Source: Flavobacteriaceae bacterium (GTDB lineage Bacteria; Bacteroidota; Bacteroidia; Flavobacteriales; Flavobacteriaceae). Taken from it: DNA of 64,000 bases. This document shows, piece after piece, positions 1 through 7,687 of this stretch; positions within the stretch are counted from its first letter, which is position 1, and every line of letters starts with the position of its first letter. The stretch spans positions 1 through 64,000 of the forward strand of contig JABISF010000015.1 of the NCBI GenBank assembly GCA_018699935.1, read 5' to 3'. The position numbers and the translations under genes were made by a program. The notes below the pieces were generated by a model. It was not told where the DNA came from and made no database searches. It worked only from the letters and a program-made list of their open reading frames with translations.

Positions 1-423
1 TAAATTTAAGTTTTTTAAATATACCTGGGTTGCTGTCCAATGTATTAGGGTTCCATGTTTTTTTTCAATTCGCCCTTCCTTGACAATAAATTTAAACGCG
101 CTACAAAAAATAGAGATGATTCAAAAAAAGTACTATGTCTGTTATTTGGAAAACAATTTAAAATTTTACTTGGAAGAAGAAGAAAAAAACTTACTCTTGA
201 ATTCGATAGAAAAAATCAATCATCATTTCAATCTTAAATGGCAAGAAACACAAGTACAAAAAAAGTTAGGTTACATAGATATGATGTAATTTTCTTACAA
301 ATTAAGACGATGTAAAGAAAACCATTTATTACATATACTAAGGATTTGATGTCAATAAAGTCTAATTTGATTTTAGGAATCGATTATAAAATCAATTAAT
401 TCATCGCAAAGAAAGTTTGAGTT
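1..423. other. Left-edge region without a convincing gene
   Basis: This A+T-rich stretch has no recognisable domain. One plus-strand frame is open from the window edge (base 2) to a stop at 289, and it has an internal ATG at 116. The predicted peptide is Lys/Glu/Asn-rich and resembles no family I know. It could be the tail of a gene starting left of the window, a decayed remnant, or chance. From 290 to 423 I see only A+T-rich spacer leading into the promoter of the next gene. Confidence 0.4.
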
Positions 424-431
424 TAACTTTG
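424..431 (+). promoter_or_regulatory. Candidate Bacteroidota -7 promoter box
   Basis: TAACTTTG matches the Bacteroidota sigma-ABfr -7 consensus TAnnTTTG. It lies 25 nt upstream of the ATG at 457. No clear TTTG -33 element sits at the expected distance, so the call rests on the -7 box and its position. Confidence 0.45.
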
Positions 432-456
432 CTAGTAATTTTTATCTCAAATCAAG

Positions 457-1827
457 ATGCAAAGAAAATTACTTATTACGTTATGCATATTTTCGTTCAA
501 TTTTTGTGTCTACCCTCAATTGAACAGTTCTCCTCAACTGAACATTAGTAAGGATATTTATATTGATACTGGTGCCAGTATGTATATTGATCTTCCTAAC
601 ACGGAGTTTAATCAAGGCAACATCATCACTGATCGCTCCAATATAAACTATGGAACTGTAGCTTTTGGTCCAAATGCTAAATGGTCAAATGCTAGTCATA
701 ATGCACATGTTAATGGGTTTATTCGAATGTATAATGAACAAGATTTTATTTTCCCTTCTGGACACGACCAAATTTTTCAACCCCTACACCTAAAGAGGAT
801 TGACAGACACTCACTCGTTGACGTTGCATATAACCACAAAGCCCATGAAAACTTAACGTCAGAAAAAGGAATAGTGAAGGTTAGCGATGATTTTTATTTT
901 TATCGGTATGATTTATCGATCGCTTCCTTTTCACTTGTTAATGTAGGAAGAAAAGGTGCATTAAATAAATCTATTTCTATGAATAGTGATTTTGATATCA
1001 TAGAAAGTGATCAGAGTATAGTTGAATCCTACACGGAATTAGAAAATCTTGATAAACTTTACGACCGTGCAAAAAGTTGGAAGGTTAGTAATACAAATGT
1101 TACATTTCCCAGTAAGGAGCGCTTACTGGCTCGAAAAAATCAAAATCAACTCGATTTTGGAAGCCTAGATTTAATTATTGATAACAATGCTTCATACCCC
1201 CTAAGTGTTGATAAAATTAATAATGTTGTTCGAGTTAAAGCAAATACCTTAGTGGCTGGCACTAAATTTAATAGTTTAAGTACTTCTGGAACCATTTCAG
1301 TTGAAGGTGGAGCAAACATTGAAGTGGGATATAAAGACAATACAGGCACTCATAAATTTATTGCCTTAAATGAAGTCAATAATTCCGATATTCTCATTCG
1401 TGACAATTCTACAACGCCTCCCACATCAATAGTTTCAATAACTGCCATTACAGGAGATTATAAAACACATTTCTTAGCTCCGTCAGATACTTCTAAAATT
1501 GAAGTTCTTGTTTCACGTGCAAATCACAGTACGTTTCAAGAGAATTATCCTGAAAAAGAGCTGAGTTTTGTAAGAACACCCAATCTTCAATTAACACAGG
1601 TGGTTGCCGAATCACAAATAGAAATGTTGAATTTGGCTACAAAAATACTGCAAAAAGAAGAAGCTTTTTATCGAGCACTCGATCTGACTAACCCAACACT
1701 TACTGTGACCCATACTCTTTCTAATATGACGGGTTCACCTTCGGTAGAAAATCAAGAGGCTATTCTAAGTATTATGTACAAGGTTTTCAATAAAGTAGTT
1801 GCCAACCGCCGGAAATTGAAAAATTAA
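457..1827 (+). CDS. Secreted surface protein of unknown function
   Basis: This 456-aa protein has an N-terminal signal peptide (Lys/Arg start, hydrophobic stretch to about residue 20), so it should leave the cytoplasm. Around residues 65-110 a Gly-Pro-x-Ala segment, AHVNGFIR and FIFPSG recall the short module in many flavobacterial type IX secretion cargo proteins (NGxVR ... FxFPxG). The middle is Asn/Ser/Thr-rich and probably beta-structured. The last 70 residues are more helical and basic, and no typical type IX C-terminal signal is visible. It stands alone upstream of the Fic operon. Function unknown; a surface or matrix protein is an inference. Confidence 0.7.
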   Translation: MQRKLLITLCIFSFNFCVYPQLNSSPQLNISKDIYIDTGASMYIDLPNTEFNQGNIITDRSNINYGTVAFGPNAKWSNASHNAHVNGFIRMYNEQDFIFPSGHDQIFQPLHLKRIDRHSLVDVAYNHKAHENLTSEKGIVKVSDDFYFYRYDLSIASFSLVNVGRKGALNKSISMNSDFDIIESDQSIVESYTELENLDKLYDRAKSWKVSNTNVTFPSKERLLARKNQNQLDFGSLDLIIDNNASYPLSVDKINNVVRVKANTLVAGTKFNSLSTSGTISVEGGANIEVGYKDNTGTHKFIALNEVNNSDILIRDNSTTPPTSIVSITAITGDYKTHFLAPSDTSKIEVLVSRANHSTFQENYPEKELSFVRTPNLQLTQVVAESQIEMLNLATKILQKEEAFYRALDLTNPTLTVTHTLSNMTGSPSVENQEAILSIMYKVFNKVVANRRKLKN

Positions 1828-1838
1828 GGGAAGAAATG

Positions 1839-1882
1839 TTAAATATCGGTAAAAACTTTTTTTATCAAAAAACGATATTTAA
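1839..1882. promoter_or_regulatory. Perfect 10-bp inverted repeat over the Fic promoter (operator candidate)
   Basis: TTAAATATCG at 1839-1848 is exactly complementary to CGATATTTAA at 1873-1882, with 24 nt between the arms. The right arm overlaps the candidate -7 box at 1880-1887. No T-run follows on the plus strand, so it does not look like a terminator for the upstream gene. The geometry suits a dimeric repressor bracketing a promoter. The Fic protein itself, which has a C-terminal winged-helix-like tail, is a possible binder, but that is inference. Confidence 0.5.
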
Positions 1883-1887
1883 ATTTG
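1880..1887 (+). promoter_or_regulatory. Candidate -7 box for the Fic-arsenosugar operon
   Basis: TAAATTTG matches TAnnTTTG. Its last three bases are the in-frame TTG at 1885, so that codon is probably not the start. The GTG at 1891 would lie at or next to the transcript start. Confidence 0.45.
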
Positions 1888-1890
1888 GGG

Positions 1891-2853
1891 GTGAGAAAAA
1901 TTCAATTAACATATAGATCACATTTAGAACCCACTTTTGAGCGTCTTTTTAACAAACTTGAAGTTATTCAAAAAAGGCGTCCCCTACCCCCTATTGCCCT
2001 TCATAAAATAAAAGAAAGTCTCGCCGTCGAATGGACCTATCATTCGAACAGCATCGAGGGAAACAGCCTAACGCTGCGCGAAACTCAAATGGTACTTCAA
2101 GAAGGAATTACCATCAAAGGAAAAAGTCTTAAAGAACATTTCGAAGTCAAAAATCATGAGTTTGCCTTAGCACACTTGGAGCAATTGTCGAAGTCCAAAA
2201 AAAACCTAACTATCCAAGAGATTTTAGAGCTTCATGGGTATATCATGCGCAGTGTGGAAGATCTTTATGCCGGACGGCTTCGCAATGGAGGGGTTCGTAT
2301 TGCAGGAGCCAACTTTATCCCTCCCCATGCCCACAAGGTGTCCGATTTGTTGGATGATTTGATGGCAACTGTCAATCACAATCCCATGGGTCTAAATCCC
2401 ATCGAGATGGCTGCTTTTTTTCACCATCAAATGGTTTGGATACACCCCTTTTTTGACGGCAATGGAAGAACGGCTCGATTGGCAATGAACCTTATCCTCA
2501 TCCGGGCAGGCTTTCCCCCGGCTATCATCCTCAGACAGGATCGGAAAAAATACTATACTGCCCTGAATAGTGCCAATCAAGGCAATTACCAAAAATTGAT
2601 GCTGTTGATGGCACAGGCACTCGAACGCAGCCTAAACATCTATCTCAGTATTTTACCGGATGCCGAGGAAGAATACATGGAAATTTCCAACCTTGTAAAA
2701 GAACCCGACTTTCCCTATGGTCAGGAATATATCAGTTTGTTGGCACGACAAGGCAAAATTGACGCCCATAAAGAGGGTAAAAATTGGCACACCAGCAAAG
2801 CTGCTGTTACAAACTATATCCTAAATCGTAAACGAAAACGGCACCTCCAATGA
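1891..2853 (+). CDS. Fic family protein AMP-transferase
   Basis: Fic enzymes usually transfer AMP from ATP to a protein hydroxyl. This 320-aa protein has the full active-site motif HPFFDGNGRTAR near residues 185-196. It also has the N-terminal inhibitory motif SNSIEG near residues 52-57 (S/TxxxE-G/N), so it is a self-inhibited class II Fic protein with an intact catalytic His. The last 60 residues resemble the winged-helix tail seen on many free-standing Fic proteins. I chose GTG 1891 because TTG 1885 overlaps a -7 box. Its stop overlaps the next start (ATGA), which couples it to the arsenosugar-type genes. The target is unknown. Confidence 0.88.
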   Translation: MRKIQLTYRSHLEPTFERLFNKLEVIQKRRPLPPIALHKIKESLAVEWTYHSNSIEGNSLTLRETQMVLQEGITIKGKSLKEHFEVKNHEFALAHLEQLSKSKKNLTIQEILELHGYIMRSVEDLYAGRLRNGGVRIAGANFIPPHAHKVSDLLDDLMATVNHNPMGLNPIEMAAFFHHQMVWIHPFFDGNGRTARLAMNLILIRAGFPPAIILRQDRKKYYTALNSANQGNYQKLMLLMAQALERSLNIYLSILPDAEEEYMEISNLVKEPDFPYGQEYISLLARQGKIDAHKEGKNWHTSKAAVTNYILNRKRKRHLQ

Positions 2854-3473
2854 AGTCCCTCGTTTTGGTTTTTGCAAAAACACCCGTCCTTGGTAGTCTG
2901 AAAACACGCTTGGCAAAAACTGTGGGTGATGAAAAAGCACTTTGGGTTTATCAGCAATTATTGAAGAAAACTTCAACGGTATTGGAATGTCTTACCCATG
3001 ATGTTTTGATTTTTTTCGACGGTGAAGCCCCCAATCTTTTCGGGTCGTCGTTTATGCGTTATCCAAAAATTCAGCAACAAGGGAAAGACTTAGGTGCTCG
3101 AATGGAACATGCCTTTGCGTGGGGTTTTGCAAAAGGATATACAAAAATCGTCATTATCGGGACGGATCTTTGGGAGCTAAATGCACAACTCCTTGATCAA
3201 GCCTTTGAATCTTTGGATTCTTTCGAAGTAGTGTTAGGTCCAGCACAAGATGGCGGATATTACTTACTGGGTTGCAAAACGCTTCTTCCTTCCCTTTTTA
3301 AACAAAAAAAATGGGGAGCAGCCACTGTATTTCGGGACACCATCAATGATTTAAAGGATTATTCTGTTGCCTTTTTGGAGGAAAAAAACGATATTGATCA
3401 TTATAGCGATTTGCTGCAATTTCCCGAGCTGTTAAACTTAATGAATCAACATTTTAATGAACGAAAAGATTGA
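2850..3473 (+). CDS. TIGR04282-type (DUF2064) arsenosugar-associated glycosyltransferase
   Basis: This 207-aa GT-A fold protein belongs to the DUF2064 family, named TIGR04282 where it accompanies arsenosugar genes. Family marks are FAKTPVLGSLKTRLA near residues 8-22 for nucleotide binding, GTD at 104-106 as the metal motif, and GPAQDGGYYLLG at 130-141. The residues after GTD read LWEL where relatives usually have a Cys-Pro-x-Leu type sequence. It probably transfers a sugar or nucleotidyl group while arsenosugars are elaborated; the substrate is unknown. It overlaps the Fic gene by 4 nt and the phosphorylase gene by 17 nt. Confidence 0.82.
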   Translation: MKSLVLVFAKTPVLGSLKTRLAKTVGDEKALWVYQQLLKKTSTVLECLTHDVLIFFDGEAPNLFGSSFMRYPKIQQQGKDLGARMEHAFAWGFAKGYTKIVIIGTDLWELNAQLLDQAFESLDSFEVVLGPAQDGGYYLLGCKTLLPSLFKQKKWGAATVFRDTINDLKDYSVAFLEEKNDIDHYSDLLQFPELLNLMNQHFNERKD

Positions 3474-4269
3474 AAAAAGTATTGCCTTTTTAAAACAAGA
3501 AGGAATTGATGCTGTGTCCACCGGAATTGTTTTAGGTACCGGTCTTTATGATTTGATTTCGCAAATGGAAATTAAAAAAAGTATTGATTACAGCGACATT
3601 CCTCATTTCCCTCGCGCTACACAGGAATTTCATAAAGGAATGCTCCATTATGGAAACTTGCACGGCAAATCACTACTTGTTTTTCAGGGGCGTTTTCATT
3701 TGTATGAAGGATATGATTTTTTTGAAATCACGTATTTGGTTCTTGTTTTTAGGGCTTTAGGAGGGGGTACGCTCATTCTTAGCAATGCTGCCGGTGCCAT
3801 CAATTTAAGCTTTAAAAAAGGTGCGTTGATGTTGATTAATGACCATATCAACCTACAAGGAGGATCTCCTTTAGCCATAAAAAATATAGAAACCTTAGGT
3901 GATCGGTTTGTGGACATGAGTCAACCCTATGATGCATCGTATAGAGAAAAAGTGATACAAATTGCGAAACAAAATGAGGTAACACTTTATCAAGGGGTCT
4001 ATGTGGCCGTAGTTGGTTCTCAATTGGAAACTCCTGCGGAATATCGTTATCTTAAAATTATTGGTGCCGATGCGGTGGGGATGTCTACTGTACCCGAGGT
4101 TATCGTTGCGCGCCAATTGGGAATTCGGGTGTTAGCTATTTCGGTTCTTACAGACGAATGCAATCCGGATGCGCTTGCTCCAATTGATATTCCAGAGATC
4201 ATGAAAATGGCAAAAAAAGGAGAAAAAGATTTTATAAAAATTGTTAAAGCCTTTGTGGTAAGTTTATAA
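3457..4269 (+). CDS. Purine nucleoside phosphorylase (PNP/MTAP family)
   Basis: This enzyme cleaves a purine nucleoside with phosphate to a free base and a pentose-1-phosphate. The 270-aa length fits the trimeric PNP class. Motifs are a Gly-rich phosphate loop (VLGTGLYDL, 25-33), GRFHLYEGY (78-86), SNAAGAIN (109-116), a GSQLETPAEYR base-site segment (187-197) and VGMSTVPE (207-214). In this cluster a plausible substrate is the 5'-arsenic-substituted deoxyadenosine made by ArsS, from which adenine would be removed. That is inference, and ordinary purine salvage is the alternative. Confidence 0.9.
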   Translation: MNEKIEKSIAFLKQEGIDAVSTGIVLGTGLYDLISQMEIKKSIDYSDIPHFPRATQEFHKGMLHYGNLHGKSLLVFQGRFHLYEGYDFFEITYLVLVFRALGGGTLILSNAAGAINLSFKKGALMLINDHINLQGGSPLAIKNIETLGDRFVDMSQPYDASYREKVIQIAKQNEVTLYQGVYVAVVGSQLETPAEYRYLKIIGADAVGMSTVPEVIVARQLGIRVLAISVLTDECNPDALAPIDIPEIMKMAKKGEKDFIKIVKAFVVSL

Positions 4270-4298
4270 TTCAACTATATTTCGCCAAAAAACAGCCC

Positions 4299-5267
4299 AT
4301 GCATTATCTTGAAACTACTAAAGATGTCTACAAAGAAGCCGCCTTAGCTCCTGATATTGGACTCTGTTGCACCACTACGCCCATTTGGCAATTTCCAGGC
4401 TTACATATCCCTGTAAAAATGAAAGAAATGAACTACGGCTGTGGCAGCACCGTTCATCCTCGGGATTTGACAAACCATCCAAAAATATTGTATGTGGGTG
4501 TTGGAGGTGGAATGGAGCTGTTGCAGTTCAGTTATTTTTCGCGTCAAAAAGGCGGGGTGGTAGGAATTGATGTAGTGGACGAAATGCTGGCTGCTTGCGA
4601 AGAGAATTTTGTGGAAGCCGAAGCGCAAAATGAATGGTTTCAAAAAGATTTTGTGCATTTAAAAAAAGGAGACGCTTTGCACCTCCCCGTAGCAGACAAT
4701 AGTATTGACGTGGCAGCACAAAATTGCCTCTTCAATATTTTTAAAATGGAAGAACTCAAAAAGGCACTACAGGAAATGTATCGTGTTTTGAAACCACAGG
4801 GTCGATTGGTAATGAGTGATCCCACTTGTGAACAACCCATGAATGCAGCACTGCGCAATGACGATCGGTTGCGTGCCTTGTGTTTGTCCGGTTCTATCCC
4901 GCTGAAAGAATATGTAAAAATGTTGACCGATGTTGGCTTTGGTACTATAGAAATCAGAGCACGGCGCCCCTATCGCATCCTAGATCCAAAACATTATCCC
5001 ACCGATACTACAATTTTTATTGAAAGTGTTGAAGTGTGTGCCATTAAAGACCCCATGCCGGCGGACGGTCCCTGTGTTTTTACCGGTAAATCAGCGATTT
5101 ATTTTGGTGATAAAGATTTTTTGGATGATGAAAAAGGACATATTTTATTACAAAATCAGCCGATTTCGATTTGCGACAAAACGGCATTGGCTTTGGCTTC
5201 ATTGCAACGAAGCGATATTTTTATTTCTGAATCCACCTTCCACTACGACGGAGGAGGCTGTTGTTAA
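4299..5267 (+). CDS. arsM: ArsM-like arsenite S-adenosylmethyltransferase (arsenosugar type)
   Basis: This 322-aa class I SAM methyltransferase is likely to methylate arsenite to dimethylarsenic as the first step to arsenosugars. The SAM loop VGVGGGMELL is at 66-75, the acidic GID at 89-91, and NCLFN at 142-146 in the fourth motif. Cysteines that could hold arsenite include C23-C24 (GLCC), C48 (YGCG), C177 (DPTC) and the terminal pair GGGCC. The Cys-Cys end and the PNP/glycosyltransferase neighbours support the arsenosugar subtype over a general methyltransferase. It follows PNP by 29 nt. Confidence 0.87.
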   Translation: MHYLETTKDVYKEAALAPDIGLCCTTTPIWQFPGLHIPVKMKEMNYGCGSTVHPRDLTNHPKILYVGVGGGMELLQFSYFSRQKGGVVGIDVVDEMLAACEENFVEAEAQNEWFQKDFVHLKKGDALHLPVADNSIDVAAQNCLFNIFKMEELKKALQEMYRVLKPQGRLVMSDPTCEQPMNAALRNDDRLRALCLSGSIPLKEYVKMLTDVGFGTIEIRARRPYRILDPKHYPTDTTIFIESVEVCAIKDPMPADGPCVFTGKSAIYFGDKDFLDDEKGHILLQNQPISICDKTALALASLQRSDIFISESTFHYDGGGCC

Positions 5268-5287
5268 CCCCCATTAAACCCCATCTT

Positions 5288-5983
5288 ATGAAAACTTCCT
5301 ATTATCTTTTTGTTCTTTTTTTAAGTTTTTCCGTAAATGCACAGAAAAACATTCACGCTACCTGGAATCAGATGCTCCAAACTTATGTTTCGGAGGAAGG
5401 AAATGTCAATTATAAAGATTGGCAAACACAAAAAAGCAAGCTTGACACTTATATTACTGTTTTGGAAAGCATGCCCCCAAAAGAGCATTGGTCCAAAAAT
5501 CAAACGCTTGCCTATTGGATTAATGCCTATAATGCGCTAACGGTTCAATTGATCTTAAATCATTATCCTTTAAAAAGCATCAAAGACATCAAAGATCCAT
5601 GGGATACAAAATGTTTTACGGCCGGAGAAAAATCCTATACTTTGGGAGACATTGAACATAAAATTTTGCGTAAAATGGATGAACCTCGTATCCATTTTGC
5701 GATCAATTGCGCTTCGGTGTCTTGCCCCAAGTTACTCAATGAGAGCTATCAAGAAAAAACAATGGAAGAGCAACTCAGCAAAGCTTCAAAGGAATTTTTA
5801 TGCGATACTTCCAAAAACATACTTGCTCCGGATCATATCGAGCTTTCCAAAATTTTCTCGTGGTTTGGAAGTGATTTTGGAAATAAATCCGAACGGTTGA
5901 ATTTTATTCGTACCAATTCCGGCAAAGAAATTAATACTCCAAAAATTAGTTATTTACCTTATGACTGGAACCTTAACGAATAG
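5288..5983 (+). CDS. DUF547 secreted protein in the arsenosugar cluster
   Basis: This 231-aa protein starts with a signal peptide (MKTSYYLFVLFLSFSVNA), so it is periplasmic or secreted. The DUF547 core is clear: LAYWINAYNALT near residue 75, a FAINCASVSCPKL segment near 137-149, and a C-terminal YLPYDW. The Ala-Tyr-Trp-Ile-Asn and Cys-Pro motifs are diagnostic. DUF547 has no settled biochemical function that I can state, though members often sit in arsenosugar loci of flavobacteria. I chose ATG 5288 because it begins the signal peptide; an upstream TTG at 5261 would overlap arsM and bury the signal. Confidence 0.85.
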   Translation: MKTSYYLFVLFLSFSVNAQKNIHATWNQMLQTYVSEEGNVNYKDWQTQKSKLDTYITVLESMPPKEHWSKNQTLAYWINAYNALTVQLILNHYPLKSIKDIKDPWDTKCFTAGEKSYTLGDIEHKILRKMDEPRIHFAINCASVSCPKLLNESYQEKTMEEQLSKASKEFLCDTSKNILAPDHIELSKIFSWFGSDFGNKSERLNFIRTNSGKEINTPKISYLPYDWNLNE

Positions 5984-6668
5984 TTTGCCCCTATCCATTA
6001 TTATTCCCGTTCTTAATGAAATTGAACATCTGCCCCATTTTTTTGAGCATTTAACGCGGATTTCCCAGCAACAAAACGAAGTTATTGTTGTGGACGGAGG
6101 CAGCACCGATGGTAGCTGGGAATGGCTACAAAATTGGAAGGGTGGTAAGGTCTTCCGAAGTAAAAAAGGGCGTGCTTGTCAAATGAATGTCGGTGCGCAG
6201 CATGCCCAAGCTGACCTAATTTATTTTGTGCATATTGACAGTCGTCTGCCCAAAGACTTTGAAGCGAGTATTTCTAATGCCTATCGTAAAGGATTTGATG
6301 CCGGTTGCTTCCAATTGCGTTTTGAGACCTCACATTGGTTGTTGGACAGTGCGGCAGCTGGAAGCCGCTGGAATCATTTGTTATGTCGCGGTGGAGACCA
6401 GTCATTGTTTGTTCGTCGTACACTTTTTGAAAAACTATCCGGTTTTGATGAACGCTACACCATTTGCGAAGACATTCATTTTATCCGTCAGCTCTACCGA
6501 CACGGAAAATTTGCGGTCATGTCAGGAAAAATCACCACTTCTGCCCGGAGGTTTCACGAAAATGGAATCCTGCGATTACTTATTCATTTTGGTATCCTTC
6601 ACTTCAGTCATTGGTGGGGTGCAGGACCCGATTTTTTGAGTGCCTATTATCAACGTATGGTACGCTAA
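5961..6668 (+). CDS. TIGR04283-type arsenosugar-associated glycosyltransferase
   Basis: This 235-aa family 2 glycosyltransferase lacks obvious membrane spans. It has the GT-A opening LSIIIPVLNE, the donor motif VVDGGSTDGS, GRACQMNVGA, a HIDSRLP metal segment and GGDQSLF in the acceptor half. The GRAxQMNxGA stretch marks the TIGR04283 family, which co-occurs with ArsM, ArsS and TIGR04282. It probably adds a sugar or glycerol-type group to the arsenosugar; the exact donor and acceptor are not deducible. It overlaps the DUF547 gene by 23 nt and ends the first plus-strand block. Confidence 0.84.
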   Translation: MTGTLTNSLPLSIIIPVLNEIEHLPHFFEHLTRISQQQNEVIVVDGGSTDGSWEWLQNWKGGKVFRSKKGRACQMNVGAQHAQADLIYFVHIDSRLPKDFEASISNAYRKGFDAGCFQLRFETSHWLLDSAAAGSRWNHLLCRGGDQSLFVRRTLFEKLSGFDERYTICEDIHFIRQLYRHGKFAVMSGKITTSARRFHENGILRLLIHFGILHFSHWWGAGPDFLSAYYQRMVR

Positions 6669-6856
6669 TTGATCTCTCCAATAGCCAAATAATACAGTCC
6701 AAAAATCAGGATATACACCAAGCCACAAGAGACGAGGAAAATTATAAAATAAAGTGCTCCTGAGAACCAATCAAAGCCATCTCTAAATTCTTTCAATATT
6801 CTTAAAAGAATAACAAAACAGCATACAGCAAATAAAATTGATAAAATGTAGATCAT
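6665..6856 (-). CDS. Small two-helix membrane protein, unknown
   Basis: The 63-aa product is almost entirely two hydrophobic segments (about 2-20 and 34-58) joined by a charged Lys-Glu-Phe-Arg-Asp loop, a plausible small inner-membrane protein. It runs against the glycosyltransferase gene and overlaps its end by 4 nt. It starts at an ATG. No family is recognised, and its size leaves room for a chance reading frame, although the two-helix hairpin argues for a real gene. Confidence 0.5.
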   Translation of the reverse strand: MIYILSILFAVCCFVILLRILKEFRDGFDWFSGALYFIIFLVSCGLVYILIFGLYYLAIGEIN

Positions 6857-6951
6857 AAGATCGGGTTTTAGGTTTTATAAAATTAATTTTCAATTCAATA
6901 GAAATTCATAGTAAAAAGGGGGACGTAGCCTGCGAAAAAAACACACTCTTT

Positions 6952-7437
6952 TTAATGCGTATTCTTTTCTTTAAATGCATCTGACTTTATTTTTAAAAGA
7001 TTACAGGTTTGGATCAATTTCGGTAACACATAATTCCATCCTTGTTCGCACTTGTGATAACCATCTTCTCCAAAACTGATCTTGCCGAAATCGCCTTGTC
7101 TAATTAGTAATTCTGACCCCTCCGAGATTGGGTTAATGTTAAAATGCAAAATCGAAACTTCCTTGGTGTTTTTATCTGAGGATTTGTGTTGTATTTCAAA
7201 AGCCAAATGTTTGTAGGGATCCACTTTTAAAACAACCGCTTCCACGTGATCTACCCAACTACCATTGGGGGAATTGGCTCTCCAAACGGCTTTGCTGCCG
7301 ATTTTCCAGTCGGAATGCAATTGGCAATCGTACATGTATTTTTCTGTAAGTTCTGGTTGTGTGAGTACATTCCATATAGCTACTGCACTAGCATTGATGG
7401 GACTGGACACTTGAACCCAAAGTGCTTTTTTACTCAT
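6952..7437 (-). CDS. SRPBCC (START/AHSA1-like) domain protein
   Basis: This 161-aa cytoplasmic protein has the Bet v 1/SRPBCC helix-grip pattern: an N-terminal strand with SSPINASAVAIWNVLTQPEL, then a Gly-Ser-Lys-Ala-Val-Trp strand, and a long C-terminal amphipathic helix including GWNYVLPKL. Such proteins bind hydrophobic ligands in a cavity, and AHSA1-type members are common stress proteins. The ligand is unknown. It is transcribed away from the FAD oxidoreductase gene across a 250-nt spacer that should hold both promoters, though I saw no perfect -7 box in it. Confidence 0.8.
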   Translation of the reverse strand: MSKKALWVQVSSPINASAVAIWNVLTQPELTEKYMYDCQLHSDWKIGSKAVWRANSPNGSWVDHVEAVVLKVDPYKHLAFEIQHKSSDKNTKEVSILHFNINPISEGSELLIRQGDFGKISFGEDGYHKCEQGWNYVLPKLIQTCNLLKIKSDAFKEKNTH

Positions 7438-7687
7438 GCTTGAAACGGATTTGTGTCAGAAGGAAATGTCCCCCGTATGTTGGGTTACGAAAAAAAGAAA
7501 AGAAACAAGGATTTAGGGGCATCCGATTACTGATTTGGTTACAGCAATATACGAATTAATTTTCTTATTAAAAGCAGGAGTTCTTTTACTTCAAAAAAAA
7601 GATGAAGTAGTCGTCTTAAAACACCTTTTTAACATTATGACCTCATAAATTAACTTTTTTTGTTTTCAAAAATTGTAATTTAGCTCG

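Noticed and set aside
1839-1882. Inverted repeat read as a terminator of the 457-1827 gene
   Set aside because: The loop is long and the plus strand continues into AAATTTGGGG with no T-run; it overlaps a -7 box.
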